NCBI GenBank assembly: GCA_037349315.1
Contig: JBAIAC010000026.1
Location: forward strand, 2,108,001 to 2,172,000
Reading direction: 5' to 3'
Origin: Chelydra serpentina
Lineage: Eukaryota > Chordata > Testudines > Chelydridae
DNA length: 64,000 nt
Part shown: piece after piece, positions 23,276 to 34,500 of the stretch
How positions within the stretch are numbered: position 1 is the first letter of the stretch
Layout: the number at the start of each line of letters is the position of its first letter
The notes under the pieces: model-generated
Databases searched by the model: none
Told to the model about the DNA's origin: nothing
Seen by the model: the letters and a program-made list of their open reading frames with translations, nothing else
Translations under genes and position numbers: made by a program

Positions 23276-25054
23276 TTCATAGATTCTAGGGCTGGAAGGG
23301 ACCTTGAGAGGTCATCGAGTCCAGCCCCCTGCCCTCATGGCAGGACCAAATACTGTCTAGACCATCCCTGATAGACATTTATCTAACCTACTCTTAAATA
23401 TCTCCAGAGATGGAGATTCCACAACCTCCCTGGGCAGTTTATTCCAGTGTTTAACCACCCTGACAGTTAGGAACTTTTTCCTAATGTCCAACCTAAACCT
23501 CCCTTGCTGCAGTTTAAGCCCATTGCTTCTTGTTCTGTCCTTAGAGGTTAAGATGAACAAGTTTTCTCCCTCCTCCTTATGACACCCTTTTAGATACCTG
23601 AAGACTGCTATCATGTCCCCTCTCAGTCTCCTCTTTTCCAAGCTAAACAAACCCAATTCCTTCAGCATTCCTTCATAGGTCATGTTCTCTAGACCCCTAA
23701 TCATTCTTGTTGCTCTTCTCTGGACCCTCTCCAATTTCTCCACATCTTTCTTGAAATGCGGTGCCCAGAACTGGACACAATACTCCAGTTGAGGCCTAAC
23801 CAGCGCAGAGTAGAGCGCAAGAATGACTTCTCGTGTCTTGCTCACAACACACCTGTTAATGCAGCCCAGAATCAAGTTTGGTTTTTTTGCAACAGCATCA
23901 CACCGTTGACTCATATTTAGCTTGTGTTCCACTATAACCCCTAGATCCCTTTCTGCCGTACTCCTTCCTAGACAGTCTCCTCCCATTCTGTATGTGTGAA
24001 ACGGATTGTTCCTACCTAAGTGGAGCACTTTGCATTTGTCCTTATTAAACTTCATCCTGTTTACCTCTGACCATTTCTCCAATTTGTCCAGATCATTTTG
24101 AATTATGACCCTATCCTCCAAAGCAGTTGCAATCCCTCCCGGTTTGGTATCATCTGCAAACTTAATAAGCGTACTTTCTATGCCAATATCCAAGTCGTTG
24201 ATGAAGATATTGAACAGAGCCGGTCCCAAAACAGACCCTTGCGGAACCCCACTCGTTATACCTTTCCAGCAGGATTGGGAACCATTAATAACTACTCTCT
24301 GAGTACGGTTATCCAGCCAGTTGTGCACCCACCTTCTAGCAGCCCCATCTAAGTTGTATTTCCCTAGTTTATTGATAAGAATATCATGCGAGACCGTATC
24401 AAATGCCTTACTAAAGTCTAGGTATACCACATCCACCGCTTCTCCCTTATCCACAAGACTTGTTATCCTGTCAAAGAAAGCTATCAGATTGGTTTGACAT
24501 GATTTGTTCTTTACAAATCCATGCTGGTTATTCCCTATCACCTTACCATCTTCCCAGTGTTTGCAGATGATTTCCTTAATTACTTGCTCCATTATTTTCC
24601 CTGGCACAGAAGTTAAACTAACTGGTCTGTAGTTTCCTGGGTTGTTTTTATTTCCCTTTTTATAGATGGGCACTATATTTGCCCTTTTCCAGTCTTCTGG
24701 AATCTCTCCTGTCTCCCATGATTTACCAAAGATAATAGCTAGAGGCTCAGATACCTCCTCTATTAGCTCCTTGAGTATTCTAGGATGCATTTCATCAGGT
24801 CCTGGTGATTTGCAGGCATCTAACTTATCTAAGTGATTTGTAACTTGTTTTTTTTTATTTTATCTTCTAAACCTTCCCCCTTCCCATTAGCATTCACTAT
24901 GTTAGGCATTCCCTCAGACTTCTCGGTGAAGACCGAAACAAAGAAGTCATTAAACATCTCTGCCATTTCCAAGTTTCCTGTTACTGTTTCTCCCTCCTCA
25001 CTGAGTAGTGGGCCTCCCCTGTCCTTGGTCTTCCTCTTGCTTCTAATGTATTGA
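23276..25054 (-). mobile_element. CR1 LINE, 5'-truncated, long ORF2 fragment
   Basis: About 1.8 kb in minus orientation. The 3' end (23,276-23,300) has the CR1 terminus ending AGAATCTATGAA on the minus strand. Upstream of the long open frame, homology runs on to about 25,054 ([15 protein letters not shown] is the antisense shadow), where CR1 similarity stops. The 5' half with the endonuclease is missing. Confidence 0.92.
23357..24790 (-). pseudogene. CR1 ORF2 reverse transcriptase fragment
   Basis: A 477-residue open frame without a natural start. In order it shows [39 protein letters not shown] (thumb/finger region), [14 protein letters not shown] (motif A aspartate), [20 protein letters not shown] (motif B) and [10 protein letters not shown] (the catalytic FADD box of motif C; CR1 usually has FADDTKL). 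The CR1-specific C-terminal region follows, ending LDKCLSGMV. The enzyme would copy LINE RNA at the target site. This copy lacks the N-terminal endonuclease and a start, so it is dead on arrival although still open. Confidence 0.9.
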
Positions 25055-26904
25055 TAAAAAGTTGGGTTGTGTGAGTTATGCTCATTCTAACATGAAACTA
25101 CTGCATGTCTCCCTATAGAAAGCACAATGAGAAACAAATGAGTGATTATAGAGGGGTGGTAGCATCAGTAGTTCAGAGTGAGACTAGCTTACTGCTTAAC
25201 AGCCAATGTTAAGTGCTTTAAAAGCCACATGCACACTCATCGTGAGAATTGCTGTGCCTCATACAGCTGCCCCCCCCCGCCCCCGAAAAATCACTTGACA
25301 TCAACATTTTACAGTTCTTTATAACTTTTTGGGGGTGGGGGAGATTCACATCTGGGGCTCATCCTATGGCTCTGATTCTCCCCAAACTGCTATCACCAGC
25401 ACTACTGCCCCTTTGGGGAAGCAATGTTTGAAAAGGGTTCATTTGGATCTCCAGTATGGCTCAAGCCAAAAGGAAGATGCATGTGCATCTGTAGCAGAAC
25501 TGAACTTCCGTTGCAAGTCAAGTTGCCTGCAGTTATTCAGGTACCAGTAAGTGGGTGGCTCAAGGTGACATGCTGTGGCCAGTGAACCCATGTAGTGTCA
25601 GTTGGAGTCCTTGCCTGGTCAGGTTTCAGAGACTGTCTTGTGCACATTAGTTGCACTCCGTAGGGGCTCCTTCTGAAAGTTTTGCTCTGAGTGCCATCAT
25701 TTCAAAGTGCTCTGTAATACACCTGCATACGCCAATTCTACTTGAAAGTATTGGTGAGGAACATAGCCTTAATTCAATACAGGGAAAATGAAGGAGGCCT
25801 TGTCTACACTTAAAACACTCCAGTGGAGACAATTTTCTAGTGCGGACCAGGCCAGACTAGTAAGCAGAGGCACTGCAGTAATATAATCAATGCATACTCC
25901 CCTTCCATTTTCTGAACAATAAGATCATATGTGGTCAAAGAAAAGTAAGTAGCTGTGACTCTCATAAGTGTCAGCATGATCAAAAGAGTTAGAGCATCAG
26001 GAAACTCCCTATTCTAAGGACTGGGGCAAGGCTGTCATTAACTAATGAGGTGCCAGGATACAGGTATCAGTCAAAACAGTAATTTACATTTGTCTTGACA
26101 AATAAATACTTAGCCCTTTTAAAACTAGTCCGCTAATCTCAAATTAAACTTCCCCCTCAACAAACTGTTACAGAAAAACCAAGCAGTGCGGAAAACTACA
26201 GAAAACATTTTATGGTGATACTCTAACCCAAAATAGATTTTGTGTAGACTCTTTTCACCTCTGTCGAACAGGAAAGCCTGGTATAATTTTAACAGTGGTT
26301 GGCAGAGGTAGAATTAGTGGTGTAAGTTTGGGGGCATTTGGTCAAGGGTTTCCTAATAGCCCCTCACCCCCACTGAATTTTTTAATTTTCAAAATGCTCT
26401 AAAATCCGTCTCAATTGTGAGATTATCTTGAATATTGGTAGAGCCCAGTGAATTTTAAAACAATTTTTAATTTCATCTTTTTATTGTGGGAGGCCCTGGG
26501 TTGGATGTGGGTCAGATCTTGCTCCCTGGGGGATGGGGAGGTTGCAAAATGAGCCCATCCTACAGTAGCAGCTGCTGGGCCCTGTTCCCTGGTCTTGGCA
26601 TTGCAGCCTGGTGCACAGGATCTCTGCTGCTCGGGTTTGGCCCAGCCACCCCTCGGCCATGATGGGCAGTGGGTGGGGAATGATGGCAGACAGGCCACAT
26701 TTCAGTGAGTGGCGTTATGACCCCCTGTAACACCACTTCTGTCCCCCTTGGGTTGTTTTTGTAATTTGTGCCATCTTCAAATTAGTGTTGGATTTTGCTT
26801 TTAAAGCAAATCTTTAAACAAAATAAGGAATAAAATGAATCACAATATGCGATTGTAGCATAATAGCTTATGATGACACAGGACATATGCTTTTTATTTA
26901 GTTT
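25055..26904. other. non-coding DNA
   Basis: No gene recognised. It includes the small MITE at 25,798-25,853. Confidence 0.5.
25798..25853. mobile_element. short MITE
   Basis: GGCCTTGTCTACACT at the left and TAGTGCGGACCAGGCC at the right are inverted ends around about 25 bp. Same family as 284-568. Confidence 0.55.
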
Positions 26905-27118
26905 GGATATTAGGAAAAACTTTTTCACTAGTAGGGTGGTGAAGCACTGGAATGGGTTACCTAGGGAGGTGGTGGAATCACCATCCTTAGAAGTTTTTAA
27001 GGTCAGGCTTGACAAAGCCCTGGCTGGGATGATTTAGTTGGGGTTGGTCCTGCTTTGAGCAGGGGGTTGGACTAGATGACCTCCTGAGGTCCCTTCTAAC
27101 CGTGAGATTCTATGATCC
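26905..27118 (+). mobile_element. CR1 LINE 3' end
   Basis: A plus-strand copy of the last about 210 bp of CR1. It encodes [24 protein letters not shown] sequence ending ALAGMI, then the conserved untranslated tail GTCCTGCTTTGAGCAGGGGG and ATTCTATGAT. It is near-identical to the minus-strand copies at 15.1 and 58.0 kb. Confidence 0.92.
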
Positions 27119-27358
27119 TGTTCCCCTGCTACGCATTCTGTTGTTCACAGGCTGGCCTTTTTCACTACACGTGGGTTCACTTGTCAGAACAATAGTAAGT
27201 GTTCTCTTTAATACAAAATAGGAACATTGGGTTTTGACCTTTTATAAAAGTTTTAAATTACTCTTTCATATGCAATTGTACATATTGCTGAAGGATAAGC
27301 GGGTTTGTTTAATTATTCATATTATCATAGCACCTAGAAGCCCCAGCATAGTCCAGAC

Positions 27359-27662
27359 CAGGGGTCTCAAACATGATGTGGCCCGCGGAGTTATTTCCTG
27401 CGGCCCCCCCATAGGCGCCGACTCCACTGGCGGCCAAGCTCCAAACATTACTGAGTGTTTATATTTTATTAAAACGCCTCTTTGCATTCCAGTTTTTAAA
27501 AAGTTAATACATTGACTTTTACTAGAATACTATATTACTCTTTTTTTTCATTTTTGACTATACTTTTGTACCATTGTATGAAAACGTTTCAGCGATGCGG
27601 CCCTCGTGCCAATTTACTAGTTCTCATGTGACCCTCGTGGTGATTTGAGTTTGAGATCCCCA
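27359..27662. mobile_element. hAT MITE with perfect target duplication
   Basis: Element ends CAGGGGTCTCAAAC and GTTTGAGATCCCCA are flanked on both sides by GTCCAGAC (27,351-27,358 and 27,663-27,670), an exact 8-bp duplication. There is no coding sequence. Confidence 0.88.
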
Positions 27663-27670
27663 GTCCAGAC

Positions 27671-30590
27671 CCTGCACAAACAGAAGAAAAAAAAGCAGAG
27701 CCCCTGCCCCCAAAGAGCTTTTGTTGTGGTCTTTTCCACTTAACCCTCCATACAGCTTTAAAATAACCCAGTGAAATTCTCCCACAGACCTTTGTTAAAG
27801 CAGTGAAGTTCCTCTAGCAGTAAGTGCCAAACACTTCCAGAGTGTACCATACCAGTACACGCATTGCATTCCTCCCTATCACACTACAGTACAGAACTAA
27901 CTCGGATCTCTTACTTCCCCCTGGGCAAATGTCGTCTGTGCTGCTGCACAGGCGGCTAAGACCTGAAGTTGATATTGCAGAGTGGAGTTATACAAGGCAA
28001 GTAATGAAGGAGACAGGCACAAAGTGCCTTTTCTCAGATTTCTCCCCGTTACAGCAATCTCAAGGGTCGCTGGGAGCAGGGGTGGCAATGCAGTATTCAG
28101 AGAGAAGTGACTTGGTTGAACAGAACACTTTCCAGGGGTTCAGTTGCAGGAATTGGGGGGATCTGAAGTCCTCCCTTTGTGCCACCCAAGGGAGACCAGG
28201 TGCCGTGACAGGAATGTGAAGCCTGAAGGGCAAGGCATGAATGGGGAGCAGCTTCACTGTGTACTGGTAATATAACCTTTTCCATTCATGAATGGGGCTT
28301 GCTGCCCCAAATGCAAAACCTCTTTAGGGGACAGAGAAATCTTACACAGGAGGGAGTGCTGGCCCCGAGTTCCATCGCCTATGATTAACCCAAGGGTACC
28401 GCTATACATTGCTATCACAGGGCATTGGCAGAGCAGAGCAGTGGTGTTGCCCTATAGGTTCAAGGGGGAACAAGCCCCATTATTTAGGGCTCTGGGGAAG
28501 TTAGGCTCAAAAAAGGTTTCGGTAGTGATTGTCCCGTGGGTAGCTGCAGGAGCTTGAAAGGGAAATCTCAGTCAGAGTCCCATCTCTCCCCCATTAACAT
28601 GGTGCTGAGCAGCAGGGCAAGGATACGATACTTCACAAGTCCCTCTTGGGCAGTCGATAAGGTCTGGCTGCTCCTGGCAAGAGAGGTGAGTAATGGACGC
28701 CTCTGAGATGCCGTGTATCACCGGCTACGCGGGTGGGGAGATTGGCATGCTGCTGCCTGGTTCCCACCGAGCGAGCGCTGACCCAGAAGCATCTGTCTGC
28801 TATTTACAGGCATAGGAGAGAGCAAAGGTTTTTGCATCCCATTACCAAAGGGCAGCGTCTTGTTTCCTGTGCATAGACTAGCGCTCTTTATGAATCCCCG
28901 GTCAGTCTGGCTGCAGCACTGCAGTGGAACTGTCCAGCTGTTCAGCTGGCCCAGTCACCTTTTGGATGGAGGTTTGTGTATCCAATCCGCCAGCTAGGGA
29001 CTTTTTTGGTTTGAAGCTTATGCAAATTTCCTTCAGTTTTTGTGGAGTTAATTGAAGGAGAAAATCTCTGTTTCCTGTTTAAAAAATAATCATCTGAGGC
29101 CTTTTTAAAGGCCTGGCGTCAACTTAGGGTCAAATGGCCTAAAGCAAACCTTGCAGTGCAAGGAAAAGCGGTTTCAAATTCCACTTGGCTCGTTGCTATT
29201 GATGCTCTGGGTCCTTGCTGCATTTCCCACAGCTCACGCATGACGGTCGCTGCAGTCGGTTCCCCTTTCAGGTCTTTGCCCAGCCATGTCAGAGCTGCAA
29301 ACACTTTGGGGGAACATCTGCTTCAGAGTATCTGGTCATTGGAACTGAAAACAGTTATGGAAACAGGAGGTTTTATTAAAAGCCTGTTTATCTAGCCTAC
29401 ATTTTGACCCTGTGCCTCTAAAGTTGAGCTGCAGTACAAATGCCAGCAATCTGAAATGGGGGGGCTCAAATCTCCCACCACCCCACTCAGTGGGTGTTAC
29501 AGGGCTCCCGCTGGATGTGGGGAAAGACTCTTGGGAGCTGCTGCCTCACCCCGTCTCCTCCTGACTAGCCCTCTCCTTGGGCCTGATCTCCCCGCAGATT
29601 TCACAAGCCCACTGAGCCGAGGGCTGAGCTCAGACAGGCAGCGTGTGCAGCTTCCCGCTCCCATCTGGCTGGTACCCTGCAGAAGCTAATGGTGCATCTG
29701 GCCCCCTTTCTCATGGGAGGCTTCTGTGGCTGGCTGCAGCAGCTGCCCCAGGAAAGCCCTGGATCTGTGCCCGTCCACAAAGAGCCTGCTGCGCTGGTGT
29801 TTCTGCTTGATCACAGGGCTGCACAGGAGGGAGGAGATGACAGTCCCATGATTTGCTTCTGCTCCCTGCCTCCCAACAGGCCAGCACGGGCCACCCACCC
29901 CCCAATGTTAACAGGCTCTTCACACACGCTCCTCTGTGCAGGGTGGCACATACGGAACAGGCAGAGGGTGGGATGTGGGCTCACGGGGGTGTCTGGCTGC
30001 TGCTCCTCCATGCTGTGCCAGCCAACACTACAGGTCAGGCACATCCTGCCCTCACAGCCCATGTTCCCGTCTGGGAAGCAGTGCTTTCCCCTCTGAGCAG
30101 GCTCTTCACACAAGGAGCTGGCTGCAAAAGGAAAACCAGCCAAAGCACTGCACAATCTTTGCAGCCAGCTGTACTGGGCTGCTGCTTGCATTGTGCTGTA
30201 AGTAAATCTGAGGGGCATTGATCAGGCCCAGTATTAGCATCCTGCTGGCCGCCTGAAGGAAGAGAGGTCCTTGTGCTGTGGTGTTGGATCATTTCTACCA
30301 TGCTGCAGTGTGGAAAAACTACACTTGCTATCTGCCCCCCTCCAAAGCGTCTCCTCCACTGCAGGGTGCTGAGGGGTATCTCCAAACGGGGCAGGGACCA
30401 ACCGCTTCACATTTCTAGGAACGAGGCTCCTCTAACGAGCTAGTCTCGGGGAAGACGCATCCCTATTTCAGAAGTGGACAAGCAGAAGCATAGAACTTTC
30501 CCAGGCTCTGCTCCCAAGACCATGCCAGGCCCCTTGCTTTAACTACTGGCCTCTACTTCTGCCCCAGGCAAAACTCTCACAAAGCGACAT
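27671..30590. other. intergenic DNA downstream of RIPOR1
   Basis: Mostly unique-looking sequence. Several frames up to 135 residues overlap each other on both strands and match no family I know. Nothing functional is evident. Confidence 0.5.
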
Positions 30591-31422
30591 CTTTGCTCAT
30601 TAAAGGTTTATTTTTATTTCTGGTTTAAAATCAAAATTAGCCATTCTCTGTAATTACATTATATATAGATTTATAGAGACTTTATAGAAAAGATTTTTTT
30701 GCTTTTGCTTTTCTGCAAAACTCGGTAAATAAAAAATAAAAGAAACCAAAAAGGTGGCTGCTTCTGTCCATCTGTCCCCTCTCTGTGGTGCTCCTCTCCC
30801 CCACCCTGCTTTAAAAATGCCGACTAACACCGGGGGAAGGCTCAGCTGTGGGTCCCTGCGGCCAACGCAGGGGAGGGGGAGGCAGGAGACACTTGGAGCT
30901 GAAAAGAAGATACGCCAGCAGAATATATTACTATCTATGTCTCGTTTTATTTGAGTCCTGGGGGCTCCAGGCGCTGAAGGAGGACGGTGCCCACAGCAAA
31001 GGGAGCTCCCGGAAAGCAACAACATCGCCTCAAAGTGCATGTCCAGCTGGGGAAGTCTGAGCAGCCTGCGAGCTACGGGAAGGAGTCCCAATGCAGACTT
31101 CACGTGCCAACCCAGTCTTCAGCAGGGGTGCACAAGCTCTGGCCCCACCTAGCGAGTTGAAATAGAAAAGCAAGTTGGAGGGGAGTGTCCGAAAGCCCCA
31201 CTTCTCTGCGGTGGTGTGCCCAGCAGCCCCTCTGTCACAGCGCCGGGGGGAGGAAACCTGTGCTCTGTAAGGCAGTGAGGGGTGTGTCGGGCTTGCAGGG
31301 AGGTACTAATACTGCTGCATGTTCCCAAGGGATGGGAGCTGGGCTCAGGCTGTGAGAGCCTCCAGCAGCTCCCTGGTGCCTTCACCCCAAAGGGATCACG
31401 AGTGCGTTAGTGCCAGCGTGTC
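30590..31422 (-). other. RIPOR1: RIPOR1 3' untranslated region (approximate)
   Basis: This follows the RIPOR1 stop codon on the minus strand without a splice signal that would be needed. Two AATAAA signals on the minus strand (complement at 30,607-30,612 and 30,613-30,618) predict cleavage around 30,585-30,597. The UTR length of about 0.8 kb is inferred. Confidence 0.6.
30607..30618 (-). terminator. poly(A) signals for RIPOR1
   Basis: Two overlapping AATAAA hexamers on the minus strand, the first good signals after the stop codon. Confidence 0.55.
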
Positions 31423-31520
31423 TCAGAAAGCTGTGCTGGCCATGCTGCCTGGCGCGAAGATCCTCGGTAAACTGTTCAGAGTCTCCTCCAGCCGCCGGTG
31501 AGCCGATTTACCATCTTCCC
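31423..31520 (-). CDS. RIPOR1: RIPOR1 exon 20 (last coding)
   Basis: Begins after TTGCAG at phase 1 and encodes [20 protein letters not shown] then [11 protein letters not shown] and stop. 98 bp. Confidence 0.95.
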
Positions 31521-34500
31521 CTGCAAACACACGCCTCGGTCAGTCACCCCAGCCACTCAACAGGCTCCCTTCCCAGGTCCCTCTAACCGCCCCCCCCCAC
31601 CCCCGTCTCGCCTTGGCCCAGCTGAGCTGGAGCCCCACTACGGCAGGCAGGAGAGCAGAATGGTTTTGGCTCCCCCTGCTCGGCCTGCATCTTGCGGAGC
31701 GCTCTGGGCTGATGCACATGGCTGGCTTCGGGCTTCTAAAGGACTTTTCTAGTCAATGTAAATTGTAACAATCAAGAATCCTGGTAGGTAGCTGCCCACG
31801 TGGGGGTGCAGATGAAACCCAGGGCGCTCAGCTCCAGCACCGCTGCCCTCCAACAGCTGCTAAGGGGAAAGCGCCCTCAGCTGGCTGGGCCTGTGCAGGC
31901 TGCACACACCAGCAGGGCTGAGGTTCTGTACACGGGTGACACATTCAGGGAGTGCCCCACACAGCAAGACACACAGGTTAAAAGGACATGGCCGACAGGG
32001 TCCAAAACAAGAGACACTCGTGAGCAAAGCTGGGGGAGTGGGAACAAACGTGGCCAACACGTCCCCACCTGTGCAGCTGCTGTCACGCCCCAGAAGCCTA
32101 GTTAGCCAATCAGATGGTTCTCTCAGTGCCATCTAACAAATGATAATAAATAACAGACACTCAGCGCTTCGCGTTCTCAGAGCACCTGCCGACATTAGCT
32201 AGGGGACCATGCTGCTCTCGCCCCGGCCAGGCCCATGGGGGGCGCCAGCAGCAGGCAAGGTGGCAAGCCTGAGCACGGGAAGCTAGGCATGGACCCAAGG
32301 CCTATGACGTCCAGCTGGTCCCGTGCCCTCGTCTGCAGCCAGGGTCTAGCACGGACGGGACCAGGGAGCTTAGCTCTGAGACCAGCTCTGTGGCACTGGG
32401 AGGTCCCGTCTCCCACTGGGACAGCCTTGTGCCAAGGGGTGTGAGCAATGTCTGGCTTTGGTGCCACCGAGAGGAGCCGCTCCAGGTCCCGGGGGTGCAG
32501 CAGGGCACTCACCGCACAGCATCAGGCTCTGCTTGGCCGCCTCCCGCACATCCTCCTTGTCCGTTTGGCACAGATACACCAGCTGCTCGATGCTTTCTTT
32601 GGCCTGCCGGGAGAGGCCGACAGCGCTGAGCATGCCCTGGCTGCACTCCCAACCCTGGGGGCACTGGGGGAGGGGCAGCACAGGCAGGGCAGAGGCCAGG
32701 AAGACGGGCAAGGGTGGGAACAAGGTCTCTGTGGTCCTGTCTCTCGGTTCTGGCAGAGCGAGGGACCCAGGGATCAGTCCCAGAGCTCCCCGCTTGCCCC
32801 CTGCATGCAGTTGACCAGGACAGGGTCCCCCATGGGCTGCTCTGGGCCAGCTGTGCCCCCTCCCTCCCCCGTTCACTGCTCTTTGTGCTGCAGAGGCACC
32901 CAGCAGAAGTGGTGGGTGGAGCTGCCTCCTGCCTCCTCCCCTGTGCAAGCGCATCTCATGGCTTCTCCCCTGCTCCGGGCTGGGGATAGGCCACCTCCTT
33001 GCTGCTGCCTGTGTCCATCACAGTCTCCCTGGGGCTCCACCACCTCCCTCCCGGGTTCCCCTCTCCTACAGCCAACCACAGGCTGAGCTCAGCCATTGCC
33101 CGGCTCCCCAGCACATGCAGGATGCTGCTGCCATTGTCCTAGGAGGGGAGGCCACTGGGGTCCCTGAGCAGGAGGAGCTGAAATCCGGGCTCAGCCCACT
33201 GGCAGCAGGGAGGATCTGGGCAATTTCCCCGCCGCTGCGTTAGCCTGGGCCCCACGTCATCCCCCATGGACACTGGCCCAGCGGCGAGAGGGGCCCGGCC
33301 TTGGCAGCTGCTCATCGCCATCAACCCCATGCAGACGAGGTGCGGGGGCTGCACTTACCCTGAGACACCCCAGGGCCGCGCAGCTGGCGATTCGTGTCTG
33401 CGCCTCTTCGTCTTCCAGCTGCTCCAAGTACCACACCAGGGCCTGGGGGACACAGAGATCAGCAGCTGGTACCCCCCCCCCCTCCTCCCTCCCCTTGTGC
33501 CCATTCCCAGCCAGGGGGGCGAGGCCCTGGGGCGCTCACCCGTTCCCGGAAGCGGGGGTTCTCGGCGAGGCTGCGCAGCTGGGCGGACACAGCGCTGACG
33601 ACTTTGCTGTTGCCCTCGATGAGCAGCGAGCTCATGGCCTTCAGCCCGTCCTTCCTGAGCCGGCTCTCGGGCACTCGCTTCAGGGCCTTCAGCACCACAT
33701 CCTGGTCATCCGAGTTCAGGTTCTGGGCCAGCAGCACTGCAGGGAGAGGGGGTGAGAACACGCGCAGCACAGCGGGGGGAGCCCCAAGTTCTAGGCTGGG
33801 CTAGTCCCTCTGGGAGGGGACGAGCCCCACCTGTGCCCTGGGGGGCCGGGGTTTCACACAAAGACCAGAGGGACGGGAAGGCAGCGCCCCCACCAGCGGG
33901 AGCTGGGCCTGGCAGGGAAGAGCGCGGTTTCGAGGGGCCGTATCCCAGCCGCACTGCGTGATCCGTGGGCAGAGGCCTGAGCACACGGGCAGGGGCTGGC
34001 AGCCCTGGGCCATTGGCAGGAGCAGCTCAGCCCAACCCCACTGCACCTTGGGCAGGGACCACGAAGCCACCGCGCGCAGCCTGGCTCAGTCCTGCCCTGC
34101 TCGCCCGGCCTGCGAGAGAGCTGGCACGAGTAGGCACTAGACACACTCTGGTGCCATCTGCTGCACTGGCACAGTGGGTGCTGGGCCATGTAACGACTCA
34201 GAGCCCGGGAACCGCACCAGCGCCCCCCTGTGCCAGCGCTGGAACCACTCACCCCCTGAGCCCAGGAACCGCACCAGCGCCCCCCTGTGCCAGCGCTGGT
34301 ACCACCCACCCCTGACCCCGGGAACCGCACCAGCGCCCCCCTGTGCCAGCGCTGGTACCACCCACCCCTGAGCCCGGGAACCGCACCAGCGCCCCCCTGT
34401 GCCAGCGCTGGTACCACCCAGCCCTGAGCCCGGGAACCGCACCAGCGCCCCCCTGTGCCAGCGCTGGTACCACCCACCCCTGAGCCCGGGAACCGCACCA

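Noticed and set aside
29689..30221. overlapping 120-135 residue frames as a possible gene
   Set aside because: Open on both strands in the same place, no conserved motif and no convincing splice structure.
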